Below are positions 1 to 8,556 of a stretch of DNA of 64,000 nucleotides, piece by piece (the stretch's first letter is position 1; the number at the start of each line of letters is the position of its first letter). Both the position numbers and the translations under genes were made by a program. Under the pieces are notes generated by a model. It was not told the origin of the DNA and ran no database searches. It worked only from the letters and a program-made list of their open reading frames with translations. The stretch covers positions 3,358,501 through 3,422,500 of the forward strand of contig NZ_CP152276.1 in assembly GCF_038719015.1 (NCBI RefSeq), in the 5' to 3' direction. This DNA comes from Nguyenibacter vanlangensis. Lineage in GTDB: Bacteria; Pseudomonadota; Alphaproteobacteria; Acetobacterales; Acetobacteraceae.

Positions 1-578
1 TCGGCGACGTTGACGCCGCTTTCGCCCTGCACCGGCTCGATCATGATGCCGGCGGTCTCGGCCGTGATCGCGGCGCGTACGGCGTTCATGTTGTTCATCG
101 GCACATGGTCGAAGCCCTCGACCTGCGGGCCGAACCCTTCGAGATATTTAGGGTTGCCGGTCGCCGCCAGCATCGCCAGCGTCCGCCCGTGGAAGGCGCC
201 GTTGAAGCAGATGACGCGGTTGCGCTCGGGGTGGCCGCCGAAGGCCTGGGCGCGGCGGATCATCTTCACCATGCCCTCGTTCGCCTCGGCGCCCGAATTG
301 CAGAAGAAGACGCTGTCGGCGAAGCTGGCGGCGACCAGCCGTTCGGCCAGCCGCTCGGCCTGGGGTACCCGGTACAGGTTCGACACATGCATCACCCGCG
401 CGGCCTGGTCGGCCACCGCCGCGACCAGATGCGGGTGGCCATGCCCCAGCGACGAGGTCGCGATCCCCGCGCCCAGATCCAGGAATCGTCGCCCGTCCGC
501 CGCGTACAGCCAGCAGCCTTCGCCCCGCTCGAATGCGAGGTCGGCACGGTTGTAGGTGGGCATCAGGGCGGGAATCAT
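1..578 (-). CDS. argD: Acetylornithine aminotransferase (5' part; runs off the window)
   Basis: Class-III PLP-dependent aminotransferase of arginine biosynthesis, converting N-acetylglutamate semialdehyde to N-acetylornithine. The visible 192 residues begin MIPALMPTYNRADLAFERG, a typical ArgD N terminus, and include the cofactor-phosphate loop region NSGAEANEG and the MIEPVQGE strand that carries the PLP-ring-stacking segment. The catalytic lysine lies beyond the window edge. The start at 578 was chosen because it gives the canonical N terminus; a second ATG lies at 563, and the frame stays open upstream with GTG codons. Translation is away from the next gene, which is divergent. Succinyldiaminopimelate aminotransferase activity is also common in this family. 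Confidence 0.9.
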   Translation of the reverse strand, partial: MIPALMPTYNRADLAFERGEGCWLYAADGRRFLDLGAGIATSSLGHGHPHLVAAVADQAARVMHVSNLYRVPQAERLAERLVAASFADSVFFCNSGAEANEGMVKMIRRAQAFGGHPERNRVICFNGAFHGRTLAMLAATGNPKYLEGFGPQVEGFDHVPMNNMNAVRAAITAETAGIMIEPVQGESGVNVA

Positions 579-872
579 CGAAAGCCAGGCCTTGTTGTGA
601 TGGTTGTGTTCCGGATCGTTCGTCTGCGGAAACACCAAAGGGCCCACACGCCGCAGCGGGCAGGCCTCGGTCTCCGCGCGCATGATGCGGGCGGGCGGCG
701 GCACAAGTCAAATCCTGTCTTGACATGGCCCTCTTTCTGCGCACCCGCCGCGCCGGCGGGGCTTGAAGCCCCCCGGCTGCGTGCCAACGTCACCGACCGT
801 CCCGGGACGCCGGGCAGGACCGTTCGGCGCGGGATCGTCCGTCATGACAGGACGGACACAGGAGACCGGGTC
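579..872. other. Divergent intergenic region argD / slipin
   Basis: This 294-bp GC-rich stretch separates two divergent genes and must hold both promoters. I see no convincing sigma-70 pair, repeat or RNA gene in it. Confidence 0.4.
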
Positions 873-1760
873 ATGAATGCGATTACACTCGTCTTGTCGG
901 GGCTGCTGCTGCTGCTGGGCATCTGGGCCGGCGGCCTGCTGGGTCCCGAGGGCGCACCCATCCATCCTTGGTGGGCTCTGCCGTTCCTCGTCCTGTCGCT
1001 ATGGATCTTCCTGTCGCTGCGGATGGCCAATGTCTGGCAGAAATTCGTCGTGCTGCGGATGGGGCGCCTGCAGGGCGTCCACGGGCCTGGCCTGTTCATG
1101 ATCATCCCGGTGATCGACCGCATCGTCGCGATCATCGACGAACGCATCCAGACGACGGGTTTCAACGCCGAGCAGGCACTGACGCGCGACACCGTGCCGG
1201 TGAATGTCGATGCCGTGATCTTCTGGCATGTCCGCGATTCCGAGGCCGCGGCGCTGCGCATCACCAATTACCGCGAGGCGATCGACCGGATCGCCCAGAC
1301 CTCGTTACGCGAGATGATCGGCTCGTCCATGCTGGCCACGCTGCTGTCGGACCGGCGATCCTCGAACGAACAATTGCGCGCCGAAATCGCCGGCAAGATC
1401 ACGGCCTGGGGGATCGATGTCATGTCGGTCGAAATCCGCGACGTCGCCATTCCCGTGGCGCTGCAGGACGCGATGTCGCGCCAGGCTCAGGCCGAGCGGG
1501 AGAAACAGGCCCGCATCATCCTGGGCTCGGCCGAGGCCGAGGTGGCGGCCCGTTTCGTCGACGCGGCCGAAACCTATGCCGGCCATCCGGCGGCCCTGCA
1601 ATTGCGGGCGATGAACATCATTTATGAGACAACCAAGGAACGCGGCGCGACGATCCTGATGCCGACGACGATGATCGACAGCATGAACCCGGCCGCGGTC
1701 GCGGTCCTGTCGGGGGCGGCGGCCCGGACCGAACCCGAGATGCGCACCGCCGCCGAATAA
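873..1760 (+). CDS. Slipin / SPFH (band 7) membrane protein
   Basis: Predicted 295-residue inner-membrane scaffold protein of the stomatin/slipin family. Residues 1-55 contain two hydrophobic segments. They are followed by the SPFH/band-7 domain, recognisable from GLFMIIPVIDRI, TRDTVPVNVDAVIFW and SVEIRDVAIP, and by an Ala/Glu-rich helical region (AQAEREKQARIILGSAEAE) typical of oligomerising SPFH proteins. The ATG at 873 follows an AGGAGA ribosome-binding site at 859-864. The frame is open far upstream, but there it only mirrors argD. No NfeD partner is adjacent, so the usual slipin-NfeD pairing is absent here. Family membership is clear; the cellular role (membrane microdomain, protease regulation) is inference. 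Confidence 0.88.
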   Translation: MNAITLVLSGLLLLLGIWAGGLLGPEGAPIHPWWALPFLVLSLWIFLSLRMANVWQKFVVLRMGRLQGVHGPGLFMIIPVIDRIVAIIDERIQTTGFNAEQALTRDTVPVNVDAVIFWHVRDSEAAALRITNYREAIDRIAQTSLREMIGSSMLATLLSDRRSSNEQLRAEIAGKITAWGIDVMSVEIRDVAIPVALQDAMSRQAQAEREKQARIILGSAEAEVAARFVDAAETYAGHPAALQLRAMNIIYETTKERGATILMPTTMIDSMNPAAVAVLSGAAARTEPEMRTAAE

Positions 1761-1778
1761 CGGCGCAGACGGTCGGAC

Positions 1779-1804
1779 GCGCGGCCGGCGGTATCCGGCC
1801 GCGC
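1779..1804. terminator. Hairpin between convergent genes
   Basis: Perfect 10-bp inverted repeat GCGCGGCCGG with a 6-nt loop, between the slipin stop and the convergent M1 peptidase stop. It has no T tract, so it may act as a bidirectional, Rho-assisted terminator or an mRNA-end hairpin. Confidence 0.5.
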
Positions 1805-1811
1805 GCCGCGA

Positions 1812-4463
1812 TCAGTGGCCGTGTGCTGCCAGCCAGGCGGCCAGCGCCGGCTGCGCCCGTGCCGCGATCCCGGCATTGGCCGCGATCAGGTCGACGGCTT
1901 TCTTCGCCTGGATCGTGGCGCCGGTCGATGCAGTTACCGACGGGTCCGCCATCAGCGCCTTCGCCACGGCGGGGCTGACCGACTGGCCGGCGATGGTCGG
2001 CAGCAGATCCGCCTGCGACCAGGGGGCCAGGTGGCTGCGGATCTGCTTCTGGGTCGCAGGGGCCTGGACCAGGCTCCAGACCAGGTCCGGATTGTCGCTG
2101 TCATGGGCGACCACCGCCAGCACGCGCGCGATGCGCCCGTTCGGGATCACGCCGCTATAGGCGATCCGCACTGTCCGCGCGATCAGCGCCGGATCGCGCG
2201 CGGCGGCCAGGGCGCGGAAGAAGCGCAGCTTGTCCTCGGTATTGCCCGCCGCCTGCAGCATGCCGGCCAGCGCGTCATAGGTGGCGCTGTCGGCATGGCG
2301 TCCGACGACCCAGGTGACCGGGGCGACCATGCTGGCCGGCAGGCTGGCCGGATCGCGGCGATAGGCGGCAAAGCGGCGCTGGGCTTCGGCCGCCACGTCC
2401 TGGTCGTCGAACTGGCCCAGGGCCGCAATCACCTCGGGACGCAGCAGCGTATCCAGGAAGGATTCACCCGCGCGCGGCGTCCAGCCCAGGCGCGCCAGTT
2501 GCGGCGCCAGCAGGGCGCGGGCAAAGGCGTGGAAGGCCGGACGCGCCGCGCTGCCGCGCGCCAGTTCGTCCAGGGTACGCAGATGGCTGATCGTATCCTG
2601 CCAGACCGCGATATTGTCCTCGTGCCGGGCGTTCAGGTCGGCAATCAGGTCCAGCCAGGCCGCCAGCGGCGCCTGCCCAGCCTGGAACAGCGCGAACTGG
2701 TCCCCCAGCAGATCGGCCCGGTCGGCGGCGCCGAACCGGGCGAAGGCGGATGCCAGAGCCGTCAGCGACGCGGTGTCATAGGCGGTGCGGTAATAGCCGT
2801 TCTCGCCCATATTGGCCTTCAGCGCCTGGCCGCAGCCGGCGAAGGTCAGGCTCTGCGGATGGTCGGGCGTCAGGATCGTGCGCTGCGACGCGATGCCCGG
2901 ACCGCCGACGGTGACCGGAATGTTCCAGCGCGCCGGTAGTGGATGCGGATCATCGATGCTGAAGCGGCCCTCGGTCAGGGTCAGCGTCGTATTGCCTGCC
3001 GTGCAATGGCGCGCCACGCTGACCAGCGGGATGCCCTTCTGTTCGGTAAAGCTTCGGGCGACGCTGGCGACATCCTGGTGCGATACGCCGGACAGGGCGG
3101 CCCACAGATCGGCGCTGGTGGTGTTGCCATAGGCATGGGCCTTCATGTAGGCGCGCATGCCGTCGCGGAAGATCTCGGGACCCAGCCAGTCCTCGATCAT
3201 CCGGATGACCTGCTCGCCCTTCTGATAGCTGATCCGGTCGAAGGCCGTGTCGGCCTCGCTGACGTCATGGATCACTTGCTGGATCGGGTGGGTCGTGGGG
3301 TGCGCGTCCTGCGCCATGGCCGCCTCGCGCTCGGCATGTTCGCGCGGCCACATCTGCCAGCCCGGGTTGAAATGATCCGTGGCCTTGGTTTCCATCCAGG
3401 TGGCGAAACCTTCGTTCAGCCAGATATTGTCCCACCATCCCATGGTCACCAGGTCGCCGGACCATTGATGCGCCATTTCATGGGCTACGACGATATACAC
3501 GATCTCCTGCGTGCTGGGCGCGCTGTGCGCCGGGTCGAACAGCAGGTCGTCGTCGATGAAGGTGATGGCGCCCCAGTTTTCCATCGCCCCGGCCTCGTAA
3601 TTTCCGGGAATGGCGATCAGGTCCAGCTTGGGCAGCGGGTAGGGAACGCCGAAATATGCGTTGTAATAGGGCAGGATCTGCGACGCGGCCTGCAGGGCGT
3701 AGCGTCCGTTCTGCTGCTCGCCGGCGGGGGCATACACGTTGATCGGCGTGCCCCCTTCCGTCTTGCCGCTGACCGCGCTCAGGTCGCCCGCGACCAGCGC
3801 CAGCAGATAGCTGGCCATGCGCGGCGTGGTGCCGAAGACGACGCGCTTGGCGTCATGGCCGACGGGCGTGGTCGAGACGACGGGCATGTTGCTGATCGCC
3901 ACGTCATGCGCGGGTAGCGTCGCGGTCAGTTGGAACGTGGCCTTGAAGGCGGGCTCGTCCCAGCCGGGGAACATGCGCCGCGCGTCCGCGACCTCGAACT
4001 GCGTGACCAGCATGCGCCGCGTCTTGCCGTCCGGCGCGCGGTAATCGTCGTAATAGATGCCGTTCGGTGTGGCCGGGATCGGACCGCGATAGGCGATCGT
4101 CACCATGTGATGCCCGGGGGCGACCGGCCGCGCTGGGGTCAGGGTCGCGGTCTGCGCCTTGTCATCCTGGGTGATGGCGGCGGCTTGACCGTCCACCGTG
4201 GCCGAGATCAGCGTCAGGCCCGCCTGGTTCAGCGTGATGCGCGCCACCGGCGCCGACGCGGTGACGTCGATGGTCTCATGACCGTTCAGCATCAGGCGCT
4301 TCATGTCGGTCACGATGTCGATGCGATAGGCGCCGGGCACGACATCCTTGGGCAACTGGCCGGGCGCGTGCGCGAAATCGAACGGGGATTCGCCGAGAGC
4401 CGGACCCGAGAGCAAGGCCGTGCCGGCCAGCAGCAGGGTGGCGATGGCGGGTTTGTACCGCAT
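1812..4463 (-). CDS. Exported M1-family zinc aminopeptidase
   Basis: Metallo-aminopeptidase of 883 residues that removes N-terminal residues from peptides, probably in the periplasm. The start at 4463 gives a clean signal peptide (MRYKPAIATLLLAGTALLSG) and has a GGAG ribosome-binding site. The frame is open 66 bases further upstream, but that extension is Arg/His-rich and unlikely to be translated. The exopeptidase motif GAMEN is at about 292-296. The zinc site HEMAH is at 328-332, with the third ligand Glu near 351 in WLNEGFATW. The C-terminal half is a helical ERAP1-like domain. It is the first of three exported peptidases interleaved with TonB receptors on the same strand, which suggests peptide scavenging. 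Confidence 0.93.
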   Translation of the reverse strand: MRYKPAIATLLLAGTALLSGPALGESPFDFAHAPGQLPKDVVPGAYRIDIVTDMKRLMLNGHETIDVTASAPVARITLNQAGLTLISATVDGQAAAITQDDKAQTATLTPARPVAPGHHMVTIAYRGPIPATPNGIYYDDYRAPDGKTRRMLVTQFEVADARRMFPGWDEPAFKATFQLTATLPAHDVAISNMPVVSTTPVGHDAKRVVFGTTPRMASYLLALVAGDLSAVSGKTEGGTPINVYAPAGEQQNGRYALQAASQILPYYNAYFGVPYPLPKLDLIAIPGNYEAGAMENWGAITFIDDDLLFDPAHSAPSTQEIVYIVVAHEMAHQWSGDLVTMGWWDNIWLNEGFATWMETKATDHFNPGWQMWPREHAEREAAMAQDAHPTTHPIQQVIHDVSEADTAFDRISYQKGEQVIRMIEDWLGPEIFRDGMRAYMKAHAYGNTTSADLWAALSGVSHQDVASVARSFTEQKGIPLVSVARHCTAGNTTLTLTEGRFSIDDPHPLPARWNIPVTVGGPGIASQRTILTPDHPQSLTFAGCGQALKANMGENGYYRTAYDTASLTALASAFARFGAADRADLLGDQFALFQAGQAPLAAWLDLIADLNARHEDNIAVWQDTISHLRTLDELARGSAARPAFHAFARALLAPQLARLGWTPRAGESFLDTLLRPEVIAALGQFDDQDVAAEAQRRFAAYRRDPASLPASMVAPVTWVVGRHADSATYDALAGMLQAAGNTEDKLRFFRALAAARDPALIARTVRIAYSGVIPNGRIARVLAVVAHDSDNPDLVWSLVQAPATQKQIRSHLAPWSQADLLPTIAGQSVSPAVAKALMADPSVTASTGATIQAKKAVDLIAANAGIAARAQPALAAWLAAHGH

Positions 4464-4581
4464 GGGAACTCCAGAAAATGGCGGGTTCGGGCGCGGCACA
4501 TCGTCATGGCGGCGATCATGCCGCCGCATGCGGGATGCCCTGGGGCAGCCCGCCTGTTCCCGAACCCGGGAATGCAGGACA

Positions 4582-4608
4582 GCGTATCCCCCGTAAAGGA
4601 GGATACGC
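4582..4608 (-). terminator. Hairpin after the first TonB receptor
   Basis: Inverted repeat GCGTATCC / GGATACGC with an 11-nt loop, 20 bases past the receptor stop codon and upstream of the M1 peptidase. It lacks a U-run, so termination is only presumed. Confidence 0.4.
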
Positions 4609-4628
4609 CGTATGAACAGGGCAGGGAC

Positions 4629-7574
4629 TTAGAAGGAAGCCCGGACGGTGAACATGATGGTCGCAGGCATGCCCGGCAGGCCGTCGGCGAATTGCGGGGT
4701 GCACCCGTAATTGCTGACCGCGTTGCCGGCAAAGCCCGTGGTGCCCGGCGGGTTGCTGGTGAAGGTGCCGCAGGACGCCGGCGAGATCTGCCGGTATTTG
4801 TACTGCCAGTAGAACGTGTTGAACAGGTTCTGCACGTTCAAGTCGAAATCGACCTTCTTCAACGGACCAAGCTCATGCACCGGCATGGCGTAGTTGACGT
4901 CGAGGTTGAAGATTACGAACGGCGCGATCCCGCCGTTTGGATCCATCGTCGTGGCACCGGCCGTGGTGTTGTAATAATCATAGGTGCCATAACCACCCGT
5001 CGTGCCTGGAATCGGACCGATATTCTGGAACCCGGTCAGGTCGTACGTCGTGTACTGATGGCCGGTATAGCGCCCGGTCAGGTTGACGTTCAGGTCGTCA
5101 CCCCGGCGCAGCAGGTTGCGCTTGTTGTAGTCGACGCTGAACTGCGCCAGCCACTGCGGAATGCCCGAAACATGGCTGCCGCGCTGGGCGATGCCGAACT
5201 GGTCTTCCTGGACCGTCACGGACGCCTCGTACGTCTTCAGGTACCGCGCGCTGTTATGCGAGAAATTGCCCGAGAACGTCCAGGTGCTGTTCGGACGCCA
5301 CATCAGCGTGACTTCCTGGCCGCGCATCAGGCGCTGGCCGGAGTTCGTATACAGCGCATCGCCGGCCTGTGGTCCGGACTGGTACTGGAAGAACCCGAAA
5401 TCACGGTCGACCTTCTGATAGTAGTAATCGGCCGAGAACAACCAGTGGGACGTGTTGTACTTCACGCCGCCTTCATACATATGCACGATCGACGCGCTGG
5501 GCGGAGAGCCGATCACGCTGGGCGAGAAATCGCTGGTGGGGGCATAAAGTGCCGAGGTGCCGGCACTGCCGTAGAACGATACACCTTTCAGGGCCGGCGC
5601 GATCTTGTCCAGGTCGTAGGTCACGTTGACGAACGGCAGGAACTCGCGGTCCCATTTATGATTTCCGAACGGACCGTAATTGCAGGTATTGGCCTGACAA
5701 TAGGGAGTCGCCAGCGTCGCCGCGGACGGAGTGCCGAAAACCTGATATCCCGTGCTGTACGCGGTCTTGGTACCCTGCAGGGTAAAGCCCGGGGTGATAT
5801 GCAGCGTGTTGTGCAGCAAATCGATCTTGTCCTGCAGATAGCCGGAGAAGATCGTACGCTGCTGCCCGCCGCCGAGACCGCCGCCCTGATTCGGGGCACC
5901 TGCGACGTCGTTTATCGCATCATGCGGGACGGGCTGGGTAATGCCGTAATAGACCGGCGTATTCAACTGCGTCTCGCGCGCCACCAGGCCGCCGATATGG
6001 ATCGTGTTCCGGATGCCCCAGAATTCCGGCACGAGGATGGAAACGCGCGGCTGAATCCCGTACGTGTCCGTGTGCAGCGTCTGGGTATAGGCGTTATAGC
6101 CGCAGGGGCTGGTCTGACCGGCCGCTGCCCATTGCGCCACAACCGAAGCCGGACAGGCCGGGCTGTTATTGTACATGGCATTGCCATCGTACGTTACGGC
6201 GCCAGGCTGATAGGCGGGGTTGCCGTAGCCGTACAGACCCTGTTCGCCGAAGCCGGCGATGGTCTGGTTGAACGGATTGGCGCCTCCGACCGTGAAGGGC
6301 GTGTCGCCGCCATTCGGCGCGAACAGGGCCGGGTTGGCGTATTCCTCGGTCGTCGAGTTGGAGTAGCGATAGAATCCGCTCAGTCCAACATTGATATAAT
6401 CGTTGATGTAGGTGTCATTCTTCAGCATCAACGTGAAATAGTCGTTGTTCTGGCGGAAATATTCCTGATCCGGCGAGTAATTGCTGAAATTGCCGTTCTG
6501 CTGCAGGTACGGCATCGGAATCGGTTCCGGCGTAATCAGGCCGCTGCCGGTATTGTACAGCACCGTCGCCTGGAACATCGACTGGCCCTCGTCATAGGGC
6601 TTGTCGAGGGCCGCTTCGAACGAGTTGTAGCGGGCCGGCGTATAGTCGATGAAGCCCTTGGTCTGCATGTTGTCGTACTGCACCATGACCTTGGGCGCAT
6701 CGACGCCCCGGCCCAGCGCGCCGTCAAGCTGCCCGGAATCGACCTTGAAGCCTTCCCGCCAGGTGCCGAACGATCCTACGCCACCGTACACATCCACGCC
6801 GAACTTGTCCGCGGGTCGCAGCGAGTGATACGCCACCGTGCCGCCGATCGTGCCGAAGGTCGACTGGTCGGGATAGGCCACGCCGGGATAGACCGAAACG
6901 CCGCTGATCTGGTCCTGGGTGAACGGGGCCGCGATGATGTTCTGCAAGAATGCGCCGCTGCCGCCCTGCAGCAGGTCCTGCATCGGCATGCCGTCCAGCG
7001 TATTGGCGGCTTCCAGCCCGCGCGTACCGCGGATCGACATTACGGGTTCGTTATTGCCGATGCCCTGCTGATAGGTATAGACCGACGGCGCGTTACGCAG
7101 CAGCGAGACGATATTGCCCGCGGCACCGCTCATGCGGATCTGGGTCTGCCCGATTTCCGTCACCGCGCTGGGTGAATCCTGTTCGCGCAGCAGGCGGCGC
7201 TGGGCGCGGATCATGATGGATTCCATCTGGTCCGGCGGTGCGGTGTTGGCCGCGACGGTTGTCGCCACGGCCGGGGCGGCAACCGGTGCCGCCGCAGGAA
7301 CCACATGCGCCGCCCCGGCCACGGGCTTGGCCGCCGCATGGTGGCGGGCCGTGCTCTTGTGGTGATGGGTCGGGGGCGTGGCGGTGGTCACGGGGGCCGT
7401 CTGGGCGGCGGCCAGGGCCGGAATCGCCGCCGCGGCGATCAGCGCCGTGGCGCCCAGCAGCAGGGCGCGGCTGCCCGGGCGGGTTTCAATGAAAGCCGGA
7501 TAGCGCCGTCGCTTCCGGACCTGACCAGGTACCGCAAGGGTACGCTGACGCGGTGTTTCGCCGTATAAGGCCAT
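4629..7574 (-). CDS. TonB-dependent outer-membrane receptor 1
   Basis: A 981-residue TonB-dependent receptor importing an unknown substrate across the outer membrane. The start at 7574 has AGG nine bases upstream and gives a long, Arg-rich leader (MALYGETPRQRTLAVPG...) before the hydrophobic signal core LLLGATALIAAAAIPALAAA. A His/Ala/Pro-rich linker (THHHKSTARHH) precedes the plug domain (about residues 140-260: SIRGTRGLEAANTLDGMP, FGTIGGTVAY). The beta-barrel ends in the expected aromatic residue (FTVRASF). The frame is open 174 bases upstream, but that segment matches the untranslated leader of the second receptor. The barrel differs from the other two receptors here, while the leader is nearly the same as that of receptor 2. 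Confidence 0.92.
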   Translation of the reverse strand: MALYGETPRQRTLAVPGQVRKRRRYPAFIETRPGSRALLLGATALIAAAAIPALAAAQTAPVTTATPPTHHHKSTARHHAAAKPVAGAAHVVPAAAPVAAPAVATTVAANTAPPDQMESIMIRAQRRLLREQDSPSAVTEIGQTQIRMSGAAGNIVSLLRNAPSVYTYQQGIGNNEPVMSIRGTRGLEAANTLDGMPMQDLLQGGSGAFLQNIIAAPFTQDQISGVSVYPGVAYPDQSTFGTIGGTVAYHSLRPADKFGVDVYGGVGSFGTWREGFKVDSGQLDGALGRGVDAPKVMVQYDNMQTKGFIDYTPARYNSFEAALDKPYDEGQSMFQATVLYNTGSGLITPEPIPMPYLQQNGNFSNYSPDQEYFRQNNDYFTLMLKNDTYINDYINVGLSGFYRYSNSTTEEYANPALFAPNGGDTPFTVGGANPFNQTIAGFGEQGLYGYGNPAYQPGAVTYDGNAMYNNSPACPASVVAQWAAAGQTSPCGYNAYTQTLHTDTYGIQPRVSILVPEFWGIRNTIHIGGLVARETQLNTPVYYGITQPVPHDAINDVAGAPNQGGGLGGGQQRTIFSGYLQDKIDLLHNTLHITPGFTLQGTKTAYSTGYQVFGTPSAATLATPYCQANTCNYGPFGNHKWDREFLPFVNVTYDLDKIAPALKGVSFYGSAGTSALYAPTSDFSPSVIGSPPSASIVHMYEGGVKYNTSHWLFSADYYYQKVDRDFGFFQYQSGPQAGDALYTNSGQRLMRGQEVTLMWRPNSTWTFSGNFSHNSARYLKTYEASVTVQEDQFGIAQRGSHVSGIPQWLAQFSVDYNKRNLLRRGDDLNVNLTGRYTGHQYTTYDLTGFQNIGPIPGTTGGYGTYDYYNTTAGATTMDPNGGIAPFVIFNLDVNYAMPVHELGPLKKVDFDLNVQNLFNTFYWQYKYRQISPASCGTFTSNPPGTTGFAGNAVSNYGCTPQFADGLPGMPATIMFTVRASF

Positions 7575-7665
7575 GAAATACCTGCATTGAAGTTGAGACG
7601 AAGAAATAGCTCGAGCGATGCTCCGGGACGCATATGCGCCCAACTCGTAACAAGAAGGCAACATG
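7488..7665 (-). repeat. Shared TBDT leader module, copy A
   Basis: The start region and 5' UTR of receptor 1. It is closely similar to 8339-8530 (copy B) and 13199-13385 (copy C). The stretch around the start codon, including the ribosome-binding site and the 5' UTR segment complementary to CCTGCATTGAAGTTGA, is almost identical in all three. Confidence 0.85.
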
Positions 7666-8150
7666 GGTGGAACGGATTGTGTTGAAATTGTCCACACGTG
7701 GCATTTTAGCAACATTGAGCCGGATGGAAAACATATGAAATGATACAAAGATAAAGTGTATATCTTTATTTTTTTAAAAATTTCCCAGAATTTTTTTTCG
7801 ACTGTGTATCATATTATATATGATTTTAGTGGCAATTCCGCACGAATCGGTCGGACGCGCAGTGCTATCTGTTATTTTTGCAACGCTGGTTCCGGCTAGG
7901 GAGCGCCGGCCCCGCTCCCCGCACACGGACTGGGGCAATCCAAAAGCCCATTCCCTTGTGAATGAACGTGATTCTCCTAACGAATCAGATTTAAAATTAA
8001 TAAATTTAAATTAAATAAATTATCCACAATAATATTTGTCGTCCGAGAGAATTTTTTCTTTGCAGGGCTTATAAATTCTCATCTAGAAATTAATTATAAT
8101 TAATTTTTACATTTATCTGTTCGGTCACGCACTCCGCGTACCCACGAGGT
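7666..8150. other. AT-rich intergenic region
   Basis: About 485 bases, partly very AT-rich (7740-7825 and 7975-8120), in a GC-rich chromosome. It contains no credible gene. It probably holds the receptor 1 promoter, and its composition fits insertion or rearrangement debris next to the IS fragment. Confidence 0.5.
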
Positions 8151-8338
8151 AGAAGAGCGTGTCAGATGCGGGATCGTCGCCTGTAATGCCTAAAGGCAGT
8201 CATCCAGGGGCAGCAGGGTATGGCGGCGGAACGCCACGACGATTGCTTCTTCTTCGATCGACAGGACAGTTGAAGAAGGCACCTTCGGGTCGGTGCGTCG
8301 ATCTGACAGACCGCTCCGGCCCTTCCATTTGGCAGGCC
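8151..8338 (-). pseudogene. IS481-type transposase fragment
   Basis: Reading the minus strand in one frame gives AKWKGRSGLSDRRTDPK, then TVLSIEEEAIVVAFRRHTLL, PLDDCL, a stop, and ALQATIPHLTRS. This is the highly conserved N-terminal helix-turn-helix region of IS481-family transposases (usual form ...LPLDDCLYALQ.TIPHLTRS...). The conserved Tyr codon is a TAG stop, and both ends of the protein are missing: similarity stops abruptly after LTRS and before AKW. It is a dead fragment of about 60 codons, directly adjoining the broken receptor leader. Confidence 0.8.
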
Positions 8339-8530
8339 GCGGTTGCCGGAGTGGGTTTCAATAAGAGTCGGATAGCGCCGTCGCTTCCGGATCTGACCGG
8401 GTACCGCAATGCTACGCTAACGCAGCGTTTCGCCATATAAGGCCATGAAATGCCTGCATTGAAGTTGAAAGGAAAATAAAAAACTGCGAATCTCTCTCCA
8501 TGAGCATATGCGCCCAACTCGTAACGAGAA
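8339..8530 (-). pseudogene. Orphan TonB-receptor leader remnant (copy B)
   Basis: Third copy of the leader module of receptors 1 and 2. The ATG at 8446 and its upstream sequence are intact. The coding part reads MALYGETLR and then a TAG where receptor 1 has CAG (Gln). Past the stop the frame still matches (RSIAVPGQIRKRRRYPTLIE). Similarity ends near 8339, where the IS481 fragment begins, and no plug or barrel follows. The likely history is a receptor gene truncated by insertion and deletion, or a duplicated leader. Confidence 0.8.
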
Positions 8531-8556
8531 CGGCATGCAGCAAGCGCTTGCTGGGA

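Noticed and set aside
105..872. N-terminal extension of the slipin gene back to 105
   Set aside because: The extension lies antisense to argD, and the ATG at 873 has a good ribosome-binding site and gives the proper N terminus.
3930..7175. A 1081-codon plus-strand open frame opposite receptor 1 and the M1 peptidase
   Set aside because: It is antisense to two clear protein families, has Arg/Gly/Val-rich composition typical of GC-rich shadows, and no ribosome-binding site.
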